Below, piece by piece: positions 1 to 8,997 of a DNA stretch of 64,000 nt (position 1 is the stretch's first letter; every line of letters begins with the position of its first letter). The translations under genes were made by a program, and so were the position numbers. The notes under the pieces were generated by a model. It was not told the DNA's origin and did not search any database. It saw nothing but the letters and a program-made list of their open reading frames with translations. The stretch lies in assembly GCF_017873185.1 (NCBI RefSeq), contig NZ_JAGGJX010000001.1, positions 1,116,001 to 1,180,000 on the forward strand, given 5' to 3'. This stretch comes from Metaclostridioides mangenotii. GTDB taxonomy: Bacteria; Bacillota; Clostridia; Peptostreptococcales; Peptostreptococcaceae.

Positions 1-398
1 TGTAACAAATAGCACCTACTATCGCCTACGTTTGCAACATAGATGTTGTTGTTGTAGATTATTGCAGTTACTAGTGTTGTACCCATACCATCAAATTCCA
101 AAGCTTCTTTAGATTTATTGTGTATTATCGTATTTACATTGTTATAAGCTTGTTTTAGAACGTCATCGATATAGTCAATTTTAATACTTTCCCTCTGCAA
201 TAGATTTTCTTTTAGAAATTTAATTATGTTGGAAACTGCCAATTTACTCGCAACTTCGCCTTTGTTATGGCCACCCATACCATCAGCTATTGCAAATATG
301 CCCATAGGCCCAAATTCTGTTTCTATAATTTCTCCCTCACAGTAATCTTCATTGTTCTTTCTTATTTTTCCTATATGGGAGGCACAACTATAATCCAT
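1..398 (-). CDS. prpC: PP2C-family Ser/Thr protein phosphatase, partial (N-terminal part)
   Basis: Dephosphorylates serine/threonine phosphoproteins with two bound metal ions and opposes the PASTA kinase PrkC. I translated the minus strand from ATG at 398; the frame stays open to the window edge (about 132 codons). Visible PP2C motifs are RKNNEDY near residue 15, DGMGGHNKGEVAS near residue 45 (metal-binding Asp and the GMGGH box), DGMGTTL near residue 107 and NVGDSRCYL near residue 125. A strong AGGAGG lies 6 nt before the ATG. The gene starts 18 nt after the rlmN stop, as in Bacillus rlmN-prpC-prkC, so a kinase gene should follow outside the window. The C-terminal half is missing only because the window ends. 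Confidence 0.93.
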   Translation of the reverse strand, partial: MDYSCASHIGKIRKNNEDYCEGEIIETEFGPMGIFAIADGMGGHNKGEVASKLAVSNIIKFLKENLLQRESIKIDYIDDVLKQAYNNVNTIIHNKSKEALEFDGMGTTLVTAIIYNNNIYVANVGDSRCYLL

Positions 399-416
399 AC
401 GATTTCCTCCTTGTTA

Positions 417-1448
417 TCACTTATATTTTCTCCTCAACTGACCACAAGCTCCACTTATATCAGAACCTCTTGATATTCTAACTGTGGCAGGTATATTGTG
501 TTTTTCAAGATTGTCTCTAAATTTGTAAATATATACTTTATCAGGCTTTTCGTATTCCCTTTCATCGACTTTATTTATAGGAATAAGATTTACATGACAT
601 AACATACCTTTAAGTAGCTTAGCAAGTGCATCTGCTTCTTTTTCAGAGTCATTTACACCTTTTATCAAAGAGTACTCAAAAGTGATTCTTCTATTTGTCT
701 TTTTTATATAATAACGACAAGCCTTTATTATTTCATCGATAGTGTAAGATTTTGCAACAGGCATTATCTCTTTTCTAATACTATCATATGGCGAATGGAG
801 AGATATTGCAAGATTTATCGGTATTTCTAAATCTGCAAGCTCGTAAATCTTAGGTACAATACCACAAGTCGATAGTGTTATATGCCTGTATCCTAAGTTT
901 AAGCCATTCTCTTCGTTAACAATTTCCAGGAATTTTTTAGAGTTTTCAAAATTATCTAGCGGCTCTCCACTTCCCATCATTACTACATTTGATACTCTCT
1001 TACCAGTGTCTTTTTGAACCTGCATAATCTGATCTAAAATTTCCCACGGCTCCAGATTTCTGACTAGACCATCGATTGTAGATGCACAGAAGTTACATCC
1101 CATTCTGCATCCTACCTGATTAGTGACACATACTGTCGTTCTATCTCCATAGTCCATCATCACTGTTTCTATTATATTTCCGTCCGCCAATAAAAACAAA
1201 TATTTTTTTGTTCCATCTATCTTAGACTCTAGTTTTAATTCCTGTTCTAAAGTTCCTATATAAGCGTTTTGCTCTAATTTTTCTCTTAAAGATTTGGGAA
1301 TATTTTTCATATCATCAAAATTTTCTGCACCTTTATATATCCATGAAAAAATCTGACTTCCTCTAAATGCTTTTTCTCCGATTTCCTTCATGTATTCCTT
1401 TATCTCATCCTCGGTAAAATTTTTCATCGCTACTTTTTTATCTTCCAC
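417..1448 (-). CDS. rlmN: 23S rRNA (A2503-C2)/tRNA (A37-C2) methyltransferase
   Basis: Radical-SAM enzyme that methylates C2 of A2503 in 23S rRNA and of A37 in some tRNAs through a methyl-cysteine intermediate. The 343-aa length is typical. The 4Fe-4S ligands are C114, C118 and C121 in GCRMGCNFC, the SAM-contacting MMGSGEP is at 157-163, and the resolving cysteine is C335 in GACGQL near the C-terminus. The outermost start is GTG at 1448 with a weak AGGTAGTGA before it; the ATG seven codons further in (MKNFTEDE) is an alternative, so the N-terminus is uncertain. It begins 7 nt after the rsmB stop and runs into prpC, in one operon. Confidence 0.95.
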   Translation of the reverse strand: MEDKKVAMKNFTEDEIKEYMKEIGEKAFRGSQIFSWIYKGAENFDDMKNIPKSLREKLEQNAYIGTLEQELKLESKIDGTKKYLFLLADGNIIETVMMDYGDRTTVCVTNQVGCRMGCNFCASTIDGLVRNLEPWEILDQIMQVQKDTGKRVSNVVMMGSGEPLDNFENSKKFLEIVNEENGLNLGYRHITLSTCGIVPKIYELADLEIPINLAISLHSPYDSIRKEIMPVAKSYTIDEIIKACRYYIKKTNRRITFEYSLIKGVNDSEKEADALAKLLKGMLCHVNLIPINKVDEREYEKPDKVYIYKFRDNLEKHNIPATVRISRGSDISGACGQLRRKYK

Positions 1449-1455
1449 TATATCA

Positions 1456-2781
1456 CTACCTAACTCTCACTAATTTTGCTATAAAGAATCCATCCATAGC
1501 GTGCACATTAGGATAAATCTTCAGCACTCCGCTGTTTTGTTCTTCTAAATCTATTTCTACTGAATCTATAGGATCTAATTTAAATCCTTCATTATCTTTT
1601 AAAAATGCTTTGACAACATTTATATTTTCTTCGTCTTGAATCGTACATGTACTGTACACAAGTGTGCCACCTATCTTTACATATTTTGAGGCATTATCGA
1701 GAATTTTCCTCTGAATTGCAGGTAATTCTTTTAGATCTTCTTTTTCTTTGAACTTTATCTCGGGCTTTCTTTTAACTATTCCAAGCCCTGAACAAGGCAC
1801 ATCTGTAAGTACATAGTCAAACTTATCTACACTTTTTTCATCGAACTTTAGTGCATCGTATTCTTCCACATCTACGTTGTTTAGTCCAAGTCTAGTTACA
1901 GAAGATTTAATAAGCTTCAACTTGTGATTAAAAATATCTCTAGCAACAACTTTTCCTGTATTATTCATAATTGTAGCAACATGCGTAGTCTTTCCACCAG
2001 GCGCACTACATACATCCAAAACTAAAGAGTTTTCTTTTGGATTAATAGTTTTCCCTACTATCATAGAACTTATATCTTGAATTGTAAATAATCCCTGATT
2101 AAATAATTCGTTATTTTCGATATTTTTTAAGTTTTTAACTTCTACTGCCTCTTCTATAAAGCTTATCTTACTACACTCAACTCCCATTTTAGTTAACTTT
2201 TCTATAAGTTCATCTCTAGTAGTTTTTGTAGTGTTTACACGTATATAAAGATTTGGCTTTTTACTGTTTTCTTCCAATAAATCTTTAGTAAAATCTAAGC
2301 CGAATTTTTCTATCCAGTTTTGAACCATCCATGGATTATACGAATATTTTATCGAAAGAGCCTTCACTTCATCTTTTTCATCAATATTTTTAATAGTTTC
2401 TTTGTTTCTTATTTCATTTCTCAGGATCGCATTTACAAACCCAGATGATCTCTTATCGTATTTTTTAGCAAGCTTTACAGACTCATCCACAGCTGCGTAG
2501 TCAGAGATACTATCTAAAAACAATATTTGATACGTTCCCATTCTAAGTATAGTCTTAACAAATGTAGACATTTTCTTTACTTTTATCTTTGAAAGCTTAT
2601 TGATTATATAGTCTATGTAGTATTTATTTTCTACTACACCGTAGATTAGTTCTGTTGCAAAACCACGTTCTGCATTTTTAATTTCGATATTTTTGAAATG
2701 CTTATTAATTGAGATATTTGAATAGTTTTTGTTCGTCTCTATATCACATATCACTTTAAATGCAAACTCTCTTGCGTTCAT
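1456..2781 (-). CDS. rsmB: 16S rRNA (cytosine-967-C5) methyltransferase
   Basis: SAM-dependent methylation of C967 in 16S rRNA. The 441-aa protein has the full two-domain layout: a NusB-like RNA-binding domain (about 1-135) and a Rossmann methyltransferase domain. Motif I is VLDVCSAPGGKTTH at 254-267, motif IV is DVPCSGLG at 327-334 with C330, and the catalytic motif VI YSTCT carries C379. It sits between the yugP-like gene and rlmN in the fmt-rsmB-rlmN-prpC operon. The 128-nt gap upstream contains a long hairpin, listed separately, so this gene may have its own post-transcriptional control. Confidence 0.95.
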   Translation of the reverse strand: MNAREFAFKVICDIETNKNYSNISINKHFKNIEIKNAERGFATELIYGVVENKYYIDYIINKLSKIKVKKMSTFVKTILRMGTYQILFLDSISDYAAVDESVKLAKKYDKRSSGFVNAILRNEIRNKETIKNIDEKDEVKALSIKYSYNPWMVQNWIEKFGLDFTKDLLEENSKKPNLYIRVNTTKTTRDELIEKLTKMGVECSKISFIEEAVEVKNLKNIENNELFNQGLFTIQDISSMIVGKTINPKENSLVLDVCSAPGGKTTHVATIMNNTGKVVARDIFNHKLKLIKSSVTRLGLNNVDVEEYDALKFDEKSVDKFDYVLTDVPCSGLGIVKRKPEIKFKEKEDLKELPAIQRKILDNASKYVKIGGTLVYSTCTIQDEENINVVKAFLKDNEGFKLDPIDSVEIDLEEQNSGVLKIYPNVHAMDGFFIAKLVRVR

Positions 2782-2813
2782 AATTTTTCTCTCCTCAAGC
2801 TAGTAAAAGTAAA

Positions 2814-2889
2814 TTAGGCTAAAAATATCTCATAACTGACATTACGAGTTTATCTACTCGTTGGAAGTAAATCGATATTTTCAGCCTAA
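2814..2889 (-). promoter_or_regulatory. Structured intergenic leader upstream of rsmB
   Basis: In the minus-strand transcript, 16-nt arms at 2874-2889 and 2814-2829 pair completely with a single G-U. They enclose a 44-nt loop that holds a second 6-bp hairpin (ACGAGT/ACTCGT, arms 2844-2849 and 2856-2861). The structure ends about 33 nt before the rsmB start. No U-tract follows, so it is not a standard terminator. It may be an RNA-processing or stability element or a small mobile repeat; I do not recognise a known riboswitch. Confidence 0.55.
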
Positions 2890-2909
2890 AATTATTGTTT
2901 ATTTTCTTA

Positions 2910-3602
2910 TTAATCGTTTCTTCTTTGAGCTATCAAAACTAATCTAAGTAGTTGAAGTGCTGCTGTCAGAGCAGCTGCAACGTAAGTAAGTGCTGCCGCA
3001 GTAAGAACTTTTCTACTTTGTCTTTTTTCACCTTCATCGACTATCCCTAGACTAGCAAGCTGAGTTACTGCTCTACTAGAAGCGTTAAATTCAACTGGAA
3101 GTGTAACTATTTGGAATAAAACTGTAAGTGAGAATAAAAGTATCCCAAATTTCAAAAATGGACCACTCATTATAAATCCTAGTATAATAAGTATCCACGA
3201 AGCGTTTGATGCAAAGTTTACAACTGGAACTAGCGAACTTCTTATGTTTAGCGGTACATATCCGTGAGCGTGTTGTATAGCGTGCCCACACTCATGGGCT
3301 GCAACTGAAATCGAAGTTATCGATGTTCCTGAGTACACATCTTTAGATAATCTTACAGTTTTCTTTCTAGGATCGTAGTGATCGCTCAGATGGCCTCCTA
3401 TAGGCTCTACTCTAACATCATTTAATCCATTTACACTAAGTATTCTTTTAGCCACCTGCTCTCCTGTATATCCACTGTAAGCGCGTACTTTTAAGTATTT
3501 ATTAGTAGTTGAACTAACTTTAAACTGAGCATACATAGTGAACAATAAAGCTGGTATTAATATAATCATAGTTGGGTCAAATCCCCAGTATCCGTAATAC
3601 AT
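2910..3602 (-). CDS. yugP: Neutral zinc metallopeptidase, YugP family, membrane-embedded
   Basis: Putative membrane zinc protease of the Zn_peptidase_2 family; substrates are unknown. The 230-aa protein has an N-terminal membrane segment (about 8-27), the zinc site HECGHAIQH at 103-111 (H103, E104, H107), a long hydrophobic stretch at about 124-170 and a final membrane helix near 198-225. Length and layout match B. subtilis YugP. It lies between the DUF116 gene and rsmB, where Clostridia often keep it. A role in membrane protein quality control would be a guess from the family. Confidence 0.88.
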   Translation of the reverse strand: MYYGYWGFDPTMIILIPALLFTMYAQFKVSSTTNKYLKVRAYSGYTGEQVAKRILSVNGLNDVRVEPIGGHLSDHYDPRKKTVRLSKDVYSGTSITSISVAAHECGHAIQHAHGYVPLNIRSSLVPVVNFASNASWILIILGFIMSGPFLKFGILLFSLTVLFQIVTLPVEFNASSRAVTQLASLGIVDEGEKRQSRKVLTAAALTYVAAALTAALQLLRLVLIAQRRND

Positions 3603-3632
3603 TTATATAACACTCTCCTAATTATTTGAAAA

Positions 3633-4391
3633 TTAATATTCACAGTGCTTAAAACCAATGTTTCCCCTCAAAAAATCAATTGCCTCTTCCACATCCTCTA
3701 TATCTACACCAGTGTTAAAGCAAGGTCCGTTTGGCCTTTTATTAAAAACTCCTAACACTGGTATTTTATTTACATCCTGAACTCCTGATGTAAGGTCTCT
3801 TTCACAAGCTACTGCTATGACTGCTTTTGGCCTATTATCTATAATTATCTTTCTAGCCAAAGTTCCACCTGTAGCTACAAATACTTTTACATTATGTTTA
3901 AATTTAAGAGCAACTAAATCTTTTACACTGCAAAGACCACATTTATTGCAGTTATCTATATCATTAGTTATTTTTAATTTACATAAGTTATTTTGAACAC
4001 AGTGAGGTATAAGTATTATTATATCCTCTGGTTCAAAATTATATTTACCACTGTATATATATTCATTGTTTAGCTTAATATATACCCTTCTCATATCATC
4101 TTTTGATATCTTAAGTACTGAGGATATATATGTAACAATAGGAAACAGTATATTTACTATCTTAAAGTTAAATCTCATAATAGTTGAATTTACTTTTTTT
4201 TCGTTTACAATCAAATACGTTACATATGTTGAAAAAATAATAATCGTCACAACTACTACAAATAAACCTATAATTAACTTTGAAAACATATCGTTATAGC
4301 TAGTCACAAATAAATCTACCACTCCTACTAAAACTCCAAGCACTAAAATCAAAATACATATACTCGCTGAGTACTTCTTTATCTCAGTCAT
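3633..4391 (-). CDS. DUF116 membrane protein with cysteine-rich domain
   Basis: Function unknown. The 252-aa protein starts with two hydrophobic segments (about 10-30 and 38-62), followed by a soluble DUF116-type domain. That domain carries regularly spaced cysteines, including HCVQNNLCKLK and NCNKCGLCS, and later ACER and GPCFNTGVD, which suggests an Fe-S or zinc site; the ligands are inferred. It begins 8 nt after the fmt stop with a GGTGAGAAT ribosome site, so it is translated with fmt. DUF116 genes commonly sit beside fmt/def in Clostridia, but the reason is not known. Confidence 0.85.
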   Translation of the reverse strand: MTEIKKYSASICILILVLGVLVGVVDLFVTSYNDMFSKLIIGLFVVVVTIIIFSTYVTYLIVNEKKVNSTIMRFNFKIVNILFPIVTYISSVLKISKDDMRRVYIKLNNEYIYSGKYNFEPEDIIILIPHCVQNNLCKLKITNDIDNCNKCGLCSVKDLVALKFKHNVKVFVATGGTLARKIIIDNRPKAVIAVACERDLTSGVQDVNKIPVLGVFNKRPNGPCFNTGVDIEDVEEAIDFLRGNIGFKHCEY

Positions 4392-4399
4392 ATTCTCAC

Positions 4400-5329
4400 C
4401 TAGTTTAACACTACCCCAGTTTTTATTGTGTTACCTTTTATATATTCACTTACCAATACTCTTTTTTTGTTTGGCATCTGAATCTCTTCTAAAAGTATAA
4501 CTTTATCTTTTGTACAGACTCCTATACCTTCTTTATCCACTTCGACAATAGTTCCTGGTTTGTCCCCGCTGTCTTTATCTGTTACTTTAGTCTTCCAAAC
4601 CTTCATTGTATTATCTTCATAAGTTGTATAAGAGCTAGGCCAAGGATTTACACCTCTAACTAAGTTATGAATTTCTTTAGCTGATTTAGAAAAATCTATT
4701 TTACCAAGACTTTTATTCATTATCGGTGCATAACACGACTCCTCATCAATTTGGACTGTTCTAGGAGCAGTACCTTTAGCTATCATTTCAACTGTGTCTT
4801 TAAGTAAATCAGCCCCGATATACATTATCTTATCGTGTAGCTCTCCAGCCGTAATTTCGTTGTTCAAATCTATCTCATTCTGCAGTATAATATCACCAGT
4901 GTCCAAGCCTTCATCCATATACATTGTTGATACTCCTGTCTTTTCTTCGCCATTTATTATCACCCAGTTAATAGGCGCAGCACCTCTGTACTTAGGAAGC
5001 AGTGAAACGTGTACATTTACGCAACCGTATCTTGGTATTTCCAGTATCTCTTTTGGAAGTATCTGACCGAAAGCTACAACTATTATTAAATCTGGAGAGA
5101 GATTTTTTATCTCATTGATAAATTCTTCTTCCCTAGCTCTCTTTGGTTGATAAACATCTATATCATGCTTAACTGCAAGCTCCTTTACAGGCGACATTGC
5201 AAGTTTTTTCCCTCTACCCTTTGGTTTATCTGGCTGAGTTACAACACCTAAAATTTCGTGTTTTTCATCTATAATTTTTTCTAAACATGGGACTGCTATT
5301 TCTGGTGTTCCCATAAAAACAATCTTCAT
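4400..5329 (-). CDS. fmt: Methionyl-tRNA formyltransferase
   Basis: Formylates initiator Met-tRNA with 10-formyl-tetrahydrofolate. The 309-aa length is standard. The N-terminal Rossmann domain carries the catalytic trio N105, H107 (NVHVSLLPKYRGAAPINW, 105-122) and D143 in GLDTGD; the substrate-gating loop PKGRGKKL is at 37-44. The C-terminal OB-fold follows from about residue 205. It is 15 nt downstream of the first of two deformylase genes, placing addition and removal of the formyl group in one transcript. Confidence 0.96.
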   Translation of the reverse strand: MKIVFMGTPEIAVPCLEKIIDEKHEILGVVTQPDKPKGRGKKLAMSPVKELAVKHDIDVYQPKRAREEEFINEIKNLSPDLIIVVAFGQILPKEILEIPRYGCVNVHVSLLPKYRGAAPINWVIINGEEKTGVSTMYMDEGLDTGDIILQNEIDLNNEITAGELHDKIMYIGADLLKDTVEMIAKGTAPRTVQIDEESCYAPIMNKSLGKIDFSKSAKEIHNLVRGVNPWPSSYTTYEDNTMKVWKTKVTDKDSGDKPGTIVEVDKEGIGVCTKDKVILLEEIQMPNKKRVLVSEYIKGNTIKTGVVLN

Positions 5330-5344
5330 AAATATCAGCTCCTA

Positions 5345-5788
5345 TTACTTCTCTATTTTATCTACATATAATACGCCATCTAAATGATCTGTCTCATGGC
5401 AAAATGCTCTAGCTAGAAATCCTTCAGCTTCGTATTCAATCTCTACACCTTCTCTATTCAGCCCTCTAACCTTAACATACATCGGTCTTTTTACTTCTTC
5501 TGATCTTCCCGGCACACTTAAACAAGCTTCTGGTCCTATCTGTTCGCCTGAAGACTCTATTATCTCAGGATTTATAAGTTCGATTAATCCTTCTCCTAAA
5601 TCTATTACTATCATTCTTTTAAGTATTCCAACTTGAGGTGCAGCAAGTCCGCCACCACATTCAGCTCCATACATTGTTTCTGCCATATCATCTAGTAACT
5701 GTATTATTCTATCATCTATTTTTTCTACTTTTTTTGATTTCTTTCTAAGTACTGCTTCTCCAATTTGTGCAATTCTTCTAAGTGCCAT
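5345..5788 (-). CDS. def: Peptide deformylase, downstream tandem copy (altered motif II)
   Basis: Metallo-hydrolase that removes the N-formyl group from nascent proteins. The 147-aa protein is a close paralogue of the gene just upstream. Motif I reads GGGLAAPQ after a one-codon insertion (YGAECGGGL here, YEAEGVGL in the sister). Motif II reads EACLS rather than the canonical EGCLS, so the glycine before the metal-binding cysteine is replaced. Motif III is CHETDH, keeping the HExxD metal ligands and catalytic Glu. All ligands are present, so it may be active, but the Gly-to-Ala change beside Cys is unusual. A perfect 16-bp palindrome at 5800-5815 abuts its ribosome site. Confidence 0.9.
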   Translation of the reverse strand: MALRRIAQIGEAVLRKKSKKVEKIDDRIIQLLDDMAETMYGAECGGGLAAPQVGILKRMIVIDLGEGLIELINPEIIESSGEQIGPEACLSVPGRSEEVKRPMYVKVRGLNREGVEIEYEAEGFLARAFCHETDHLDGVLYVDKIEK

Positions 5789-5799
5789 TATTCGCCCCC

Positions 5800-5815
5800 C
5801 TTTAACTTGTTAAAG
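5800..5815. repeat. 16-bp perfect palindrome between the two deformylase genes
   Basis: CTTTAACTTGTTAAAG is self-complementary and directly abuts the G-rich ribosome site of the downstream deformylase (GGGGGGCGAATA then ATG). It could be an operator half-site pair or a small hairpin affecting translation. The sister gene has no such sequence before its start. Confidence 0.4.
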
Positions 5816-5865
5816 TCACTGCTTTTATTTGTTAAACGTATAGCCATAACAACTAAAACAACTTT

Positions 5866-6306
5866 TTACTCTTCTATCTTATCTACAAAAAGTACACCTT
5901 CTAAGTGGTCAGTCTCATGGCAGAATGCTCTAGCTAAAAATTCCTCAGCTTCGTATTCTACCTCCACACCTTCTCTATTAAGACCTCTTACTTTAACGTA
6001 CATTGGTCTTTTTACGTCTGCTGATTCTCCATCAACACTTAGACAACCTTCAGGGTCTATTTGCTCACCAGAAGACTCAACTATTTCAGGATTTATAAGT
6101 TCAATCAAACCTTCTCCTATATCTATCACTATTACTCTCTTTAGAATTCCAACTTGAGGTGCTGCAAGTCCTACACCTTCTGCTTCATACATTGTTTCCG
6201 CCATATCATCTAATAACTGTAGTATTCTATCATCTATTTTTTCTACTTTTCTCGATTTTTTTCTAAGTACCTCTTCTCCAATTTGTGCAATTCTTCTAAG
6301 TGCCAT
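5866..6306 (-). CDS. def: Peptide deformylase, upstream tandem copy
   Basis: Removes N-formyl from nascent polypeptides. At 146 aa it has canonical motif I GVGLAAPQ and motif II EGCLS (followed by VDG rather than the usual VP) and motif III CHETDH. It begins after an AGAGGAGGATAAA ribosome site. It lies 87 nt downstream of priA and 77 nt upstream of its paralogue; the two proteins differ at scattered positions and align without gaps except for one residue, so this is an in-place duplication that has diverged. The more canonical motif II suggests this copy is the main enzyme. Confidence 0.94.
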   Translation of the reverse strand: MALRRIAQIGEEVLRKKSRKVEKIDDRILQLLDDMAETMYEAEGVGLAAPQVGILKRVIVIDIGEGLIELINPEIVESSGEQIDPEGCLSVDGESADVKRPMYVKVRGLNREGVEVEYEAEEFLARAFCHETDHLEGVLFVDKIEE

Positions 6307-6393
6307 TTTATCCTCCTCTTAACTTGTACATAAAATCTCTATATTTATTTACAATCTCTACTTTTCTAATTTATTTAACCACAAAATATTTTA

Positions 6394-8883
6394 CTATAAT
6401 ATTGTGTTTGGATTTATATCAATTGAAACATTTACCTTTTTATTAAAGACAAAATCCCTCTTTGTTATACATATATATTTTATTATACCCTTTAATAGAT
6501 TAATTTCAATATTGTCGTCTTTAAATAATATTTGCCATCTATAGTTTTGCTTAATTTTAGTTATAGAACATGGATTTGGCCCTAATATAAAATCAAAATT
6601 GTCTATTCCTCTTTCTTTTAATAAGTATACTAATGAACTGTGTAAGTTGTCGATACTCTTTTTTACATCTACTTCGTCTTCACCACTTACCACAACCCTC
6701 ATCATATTGCAGAAAGGTGTGTATCCAAAAGCCTTTCTTATTTTTACTTCATCCTCGTAAAAGCTTTCATAATCATAATTAATCGCATGTATAATAGCGT
6801 AATGATCAGTATCATAAGTCTGGAGAACTACCTCTCCCTCTTTATCCGACCTTCCTGCTCTCCCAGAAACTTGAGTTATAAGTTGAAAAGTAGATTCAAA
6901 ACTCCTAAAATCAGGGAAATTTAAAATCATATCTGCAGACAAAATCCCGACAAGCGTTACATTTTCAAAGTCTAGACCTTTACTTAGCATTTGAGTTCCG
7001 ATTAAGATATCCGCTTCCCTATCCTTAAATTTATTTAGAATTTTTTCTAGAGAACCTTTTTTAGATGTAGTGTCTTTATCCATTCTAAGTGTCTTTACAT
7101 CTGGAAGAATAGTCTTTAATTCCTCTTCAATCTTTTGGGTTCCAGTACCAAAAGGCTTTATATGTTCACTTCCACATTCTGGGCAAGTCTTGGGAATTGT
7201 GGTCTCGTAACCACAGTAGTGACATACTCCAGAATTATTGTACTTGTGGTAAGTAAGCGATATATCACAGTCGTTACACTTGAATACATACCCACATTTT
7301 CTACAAGATACAAAATTTGCATAGCCTCTTCTATTTAAGAATAGAATCGCTTGACTACCACTTTCTATTGTCCTTTTAATCTCTTTGATGAGTTCACTGC
7401 TAAATATACTTGTGTTTCCTACATCAAGTTCTTTCTTCATATCTACTATTTTTATCTTTGGAAGCGGCTTGTTGTTCGCTCTCTTATTTATTTCAATTAA
7501 GTTGTACTCTCCTGTTTTTGCTCTGTAGTACTCCTCAACTGAAGGAGTAGCCGATCCAAATACTAATGTTATATTATTTTTTATAGACATGTATCTAGCG
7601 ACTTCTATCGCACTAAATTTAGGGTTATTTTCGGCTTTATAAGATGTCTCATGGAATTCGTCTATAATAATCGCCCCTAAGTTATCAAAAGGCGCAAATA
7701 AAGCTGATCTTGCTCCTATAAGTATTCTTACTTTACCAGCTTTTATAGCTTTATATACATCGTGTCTCTCCCCTTCTGAAAGTTTGCTGTGGTAAACTCC
7801 AACAATAGGTCCAAATCTATTTTTAAGTCTAGATATTGTCTGAGGTGTAAGAGATATCTCTGGAACTAATAAAATACTGCTAAGCCCTTGACTAAGCGCA
7901 TGATCTATAATCTCCATATACACTTCTGTTTTACCGCTTCCAGTTATTCCGTGTATCAAATAAGGTTTTTTATCATCTTCAAACATCTGAGAAGTCACTA
8001 TATTTACAGCATTTTTCTGCTCTTCATTCAGATTCACTTTTTTATTTTCTGATTTAAAGTTAAACTCAGGTTCTCTATAGTAAGGTTTGAAATCCAATTC
8101 TATAACACCTTTTGACGACAGTGTGTTTATACTCTGTCTAGATACTCCTAGTATTTCCATTAAATCATTAATCTCTACATCGTCATTGTCATTTAAAAAA
8201 TCGATCGCTTTTTTCTGGCTTTTTCCTATTCGAATTTTATTGTCTTCAATGTATTTTTCGAGTTCTACACCCTTAAAACAAAGTGATACATAGCATAACA
8301 TCTTTTCATTTTCTCTATCGTCATACTCCCAGCCTAGTTTTATATATTCCTTTTTCTCAAGCCTATTTATCACATTATTTACATTCTTTATATAACTTAA
8401 CTTATCAACCTTTATTTTTCCTTTACTAAAAAGAAGTTTTTCTACTACATCTTTTTCATCTTCTTTTAATTCATCCAATAGTTCTTGAGTTAAATCCACG
8501 TCAATGTTTTTAATTTTAACTCCATGAGAAATAACTTTATAATTATTCAACTTGTAGCCTTTTGGATATATAAGATTTATACAGTCTATATAAGTACACA
8601 AATATCTATTTTTCATCCAAGATACCAACTCTATATCTTCTTCTCTAAAAATCGGATTTTCATCTAGTATCTCAACTATATTCTTAACTTTAAAAGCCTC
8701 ATCAAATTTATTAATCAATTTGAACACAAAAGCTTCAACTGGTTTATTTCCTCTCCCAAATGGTACGAGTACTCTATGACCGACTTCTATTTTGCCCTCA
8801 AAATAATCAGGGATTTGATATGTAAATAGGTTATCGGTATACGTAGAATTGCTTCTTACAACAACCTCAGCGTAACTTGCCAT
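6394..8883 (-). CDS. priA: Primosomal replication restart helicase PriA
   Basis: 3'-5' DNA helicase that reloads the replisome at stalled forks. The 829-aa protein has a 3'-DNA-binding domain (about 1-110), a winged-helix region, helicase lobe 1 with Walker A GITGSGKT (312-319) and the DExH box as DEFH (408-411), and eight zinc ligands (C527, C530, C536, C539, C554, C557, C567, C570) followed by lobe 2 (GTGTQKIEEEL near 579). Many PriA proteins have DEEH; DEFH still fits DExH. The coaBC-priA-def-fmt order is conserved in Firmicutes. There is a 114-nt gap to coaBC upstream. Confidence 0.96.
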   Translation of the reverse strand: MASYAEVVVRSNSTYTDNLFTYQIPDYFEGKIEVGHRVLVPFGRGNKPVEAFVFKLINKFDEAFKVKNIVEILDENPIFREEDIELVSWMKNRYLCTYIDCINLIYPKGYKLNNYKVISHGVKIKNIDVDLTQELLDELKEDEKDVVEKLLFSKGKIKVDKLSYIKNVNNVINRLEKKEYIKLGWEYDDRENEKMLCYVSLCFKGVELEKYIEDNKIRIGKSQKKAIDFLNDNDDVEINDLMEILGVSRQSINTLSSKGVIELDFKPYYREPEFNFKSENKKVNLNEEQKNAVNIVTSQMFEDDKKPYLIHGITGSGKTEVYMEIIDHALSQGLSSILLVPEISLTPQTISRLKNRFGPIVGVYHSKLSEGERHDVYKAIKAGKVRILIGARSALFAPFDNLGAIIIDEFHETSYKAENNPKFSAIEVARYMSIKNNITLVFGSATPSVEEYYRAKTGEYNLIEINKRANNKPLPKIKIVDMKKELDVGNTSIFSSELIKEIKRTIESGSQAILFLNRRGYANFVSCRKCGYVFKCNDCDISLTYHKYNNSGVCHYCGYETTIPKTCPECGSEHIKPFGTGTQKIEEELKTILPDVKTLRMDKDTTSKKGSLEKILNKFKDREADILIGTQMLSKGLDFENVTLVGILSADMILNFPDFRSFESTFQLITQVSGRAGRSDKEGEVVLQTYDTDHYAIIHAINYDYESFYEDEVKIRKAFGYTPFCNMMRVVVSGEDEVDVKKSIDNLHSSLVYLLKERGIDNFDFILGPNPCSITKIKQNYRWQILFKDDNIEINLLKGIIKYICITKRDFVFNKKVNVSIDINPNTIL

Positions 8884-8997
8884 TTCTAATCCCTCTCCCT
8901 ACCTTTTTTATCTCTATCCTTTATTTTACACCAAATAAAATAATCTATCTATGTATAGGCTCATTTATTTTGCCAACACAGACAGATCATTTAATTT

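Noticed and set aside
5345-5788. Possible inactivation of the first deformylase by CHETDH instead of QHExDH
   Set aside because: The same motif is in its sister copy and resembles clostridial deformylases; the metal ligands and catalytic Glu are kept.
7654-7665. PriA DEFH box looked like a lost Walker B residue
   Set aside because: DEFH still satisfies DExH; the Asp, Glu and His are all present and the rest of the helicase is intact.
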